NCBI GenBank assembly: GCA_946902875.1
Contig: OX336354.1
Span: 8,095,247-8,159,246 of the forward strand
From: Nematopogon swammerdamellus
Taxonomy: Eukaryota; Arthropoda; Insecta; Lepidoptera; Adelidae
Reading direction: 5' to 3'
Length of the DNA stretch: 64,000 bases
Position numbers and translations under genes: made by a program. Within the stretch, counting starts at the first letter, position 1. Every line of letters begins with the position of its first letter. Positions 63,035-64,000 of the stretch are shown here, one piece after another. The notes below the pieces were generated by a model, which did not search any database, was not told where the DNA came from, and saw only the letters and a list, made by a program, of their open reading frames with translations.

Positions 63035-63250
63035 GTAAACTGACACGGTTGGCTACATCATCTACAACATCCGTGATGTCAGCCCATAACACCGCGTGAA
63101 CTTGGTGCCACGTCAGTGCCTCCCTTAGGTCGTGCCGGCTACACTGAACTGGACGGAAAACACAAACTATTTACATAGTCGTTTCGACCGAGTTTTTATT
63201 CAGTGGGTTGGTACCAACCCGGGCGGGTTAAACCCTACCACCTAGTAATA
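63035..63250 (-). mobile_element. 5S-SINE body, long minus copy
   Basis: On the minus strand: AGGTGGTAGGGTTTAACCCG, CCCGGGTTGGTACCAACCCA, CTCGGTCGAAACGACTATGT, TCCAGTTCAGTGTAGCCGGC, GGCACCAAGTTCACGCGGTG, GACATCACGGATGTTGTAGA, GTAGCCAACCGTGTCAG. It keeps the body from just after the 5S head to the 3' end. Confidence 0.8.
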
Positions 63251-63261
63251 TAAGAAGGGAG

Positions 63262-63350
63262 TCATATCCCTTGGTCGCCTTTTACGACATACACGGGGAG
63301 AGATGCAGTGGGGCAATTTTTTTAAAGTACCGGCCCCGCACCGTACGGTT
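63262..63350 (-). repeat. Family B head, minus strand
   Basis: CCTTGGTCGCCTTTTACGAC, ATACACGGGGAGAGATGCAG, TGGGGCAATTTTTTTAAAGT, ACCGGCCCCGCACC are the complement of the family B start; truncated. Confidence 0.65.
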
Positions 63351-63399
63351 AATCTAGTAGTTATTGATGAGCGATATTTATGTGCGCGTCATCAAGATC

Positions 63400-63535
63400 T
63401 GAGATGGCATAAGCCAAATTTCAAGTTTCTATGTTACTTAGTTTTCGAGAAAAGCCTATGTGACAGACACCCGGACACAAAAGTGATCTTATAAGAGTTC
63501 AGTTTTACCTTTTAAGGGACTGAACCCTAAAAATG
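63400..63535 (+). repeat. Repeat family A-like 3' end
   Basis: TTTTCGAGAAAAGCCTATGT, GACAGACACCCGGACACAAA, AGTGATCTTATAAGAG, CTTTTAAGGGACTGAACCCTAAAAA. The terminal GGxACxGAACCCTAAAAA corresponds to the family A end. Confidence 0.5.
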
Positions 63536-63718
63536 ACTTATTTAGATTTCACAAAAATTTAAATTTACTAAAACGACGCTATTTAATTCGTCCGTTCGGA
63601 ACACAGAGCAAGAAACCGTGTCGCGCTGGGAGAACACGGTCCCCGATCGCTTTTCTGTGGCATGGAACATAACTAAAGAATGCTAAACGAATTGCACCTA
63701 CAATTTTAATTTGAACAT

Positions 63719-64000
63719 AAAAAAAAAAAAACTAGAAAAAAACAGCTGTACAAAAAACTAGAAAATAATAAGGACACAAGCCTGGGCCTTTTTAAGATTT
63801 TACGTCTGGGTAAGAAAACGTGCAATACTAGCGTGCTGTCTTCTCATGTCGGATGCCAAAGGGCACTTTGTGTCGCTGCGTCAGCGGATTAAGTAATAAA
63901 TTGAGACTTTTAACAGACTAATATAAAAACGTGGGGCGCATGTTATTTATTACGCATATTATACGCCCCACGTTTTTATATTACTCTGTTAAAAGTCTCA
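63719..64000. mobile_element. Second foldback element copy, cut by the window end
   Basis: AAACTAGAAAAAAACAGCTG, ACACAAGCCTGGGCC, GTGTCGCTGCGTCAGCGG and ATATAAAAACGTGGGGCG match the arm of 7819-8338. The spacer here reads CATGTTATTTATTACGCATATTATA, the reverse complement of the first copy's spacer, and AACAGACTAATAT / TTACTCTGTT are swapped likewise. This copy is therefore in the opposite orientation. It lacks the outer AAACGGTTTTATTT segment on its left. Confidence 0.9.

Overview
The window looks like a piece of a lepidopteran (moth or butterfly) genome, in a region almost empty of host genes and packed with repeats. The evidence is a mariner and a Tc1-like transposon, several non-LTR retrotransposon families (a CR1/L2/Daphne-like element, RTE-type 3' ends, RNase H-bearing elements), a 5S-rRNA-headed SINE, several foldback/MITE elements, a (CCTAA)n stretch matching the insect telomeric repeat TTAGG, and short dispersed repeats of a kind I recognise from lepidopteran genomes (from memory, not checked). 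I found no intact host protein gene, tRNA gene, rRNA gene or CRISPR array. Most open frames are chance frames or lie inside repeats.

Layout. 1-4.9 kb holds scattered short repeats. 4.93-7.39 kb is a 19-copy satellite with a ~130 bp unit and a four-unit higher-order period, followed directly by a PIF1-type helicase fragment and a 0.52 kb foldback palindrome (7.82-8.34 kb). A second copy of the palindrome, in the opposite orientation, runs off the right end of the window. 8.3-16 kb holds small repeats, an RTE 3' end and a MITE. At 16.02-18.57 kb a decayed mariner carries a Tc1-like element inserted at a TA. 20-31 kb is AT-rich, with SINE-like duplications, diverged tandem arrays, a 216 bp palindrome, non-LTR fragments and an interstitial (CCTAA)27 array. 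31.6-36.1 kb shows three readable insertion-into-repeat events. 41.3-46.3 kb has two more tandem arrays (58 bp x 4; ~100 bp x 19). 48.9-53.5 kb holds the best-preserved element, a minus-strand non-LTR retrotransposon whose ~1000-codon endonuclease/reverse transcriptase frame is intact and whose ORF1 is split into coiled-coil and SGNH-esterase parts. 54-64 kb holds further relics and five SINE copies or pieces.

How the parts relate. Autonomous elements (CR1-like, RTE, RNase H-type, mariner, Tc1) are the plausible source of enzymes that moved the short non-autonomous elements. The three satellites all show alternating or four-unit variant patterns, as expected from unequal exchange of multi-unit blocks. 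The lack of genes, the nesting and the satellites fit heterochromatin, a W chromosome or a very large intron; the sequence alone cannot tell these apart. I did not find a convincing new biological system. The items most worth checking are the ORF1/ORF2 frame arrangement of the CR1-like element, the paired palindromes, the matching inverted termini near 22.4 and 31.3 kb, and the higher-order satellites.
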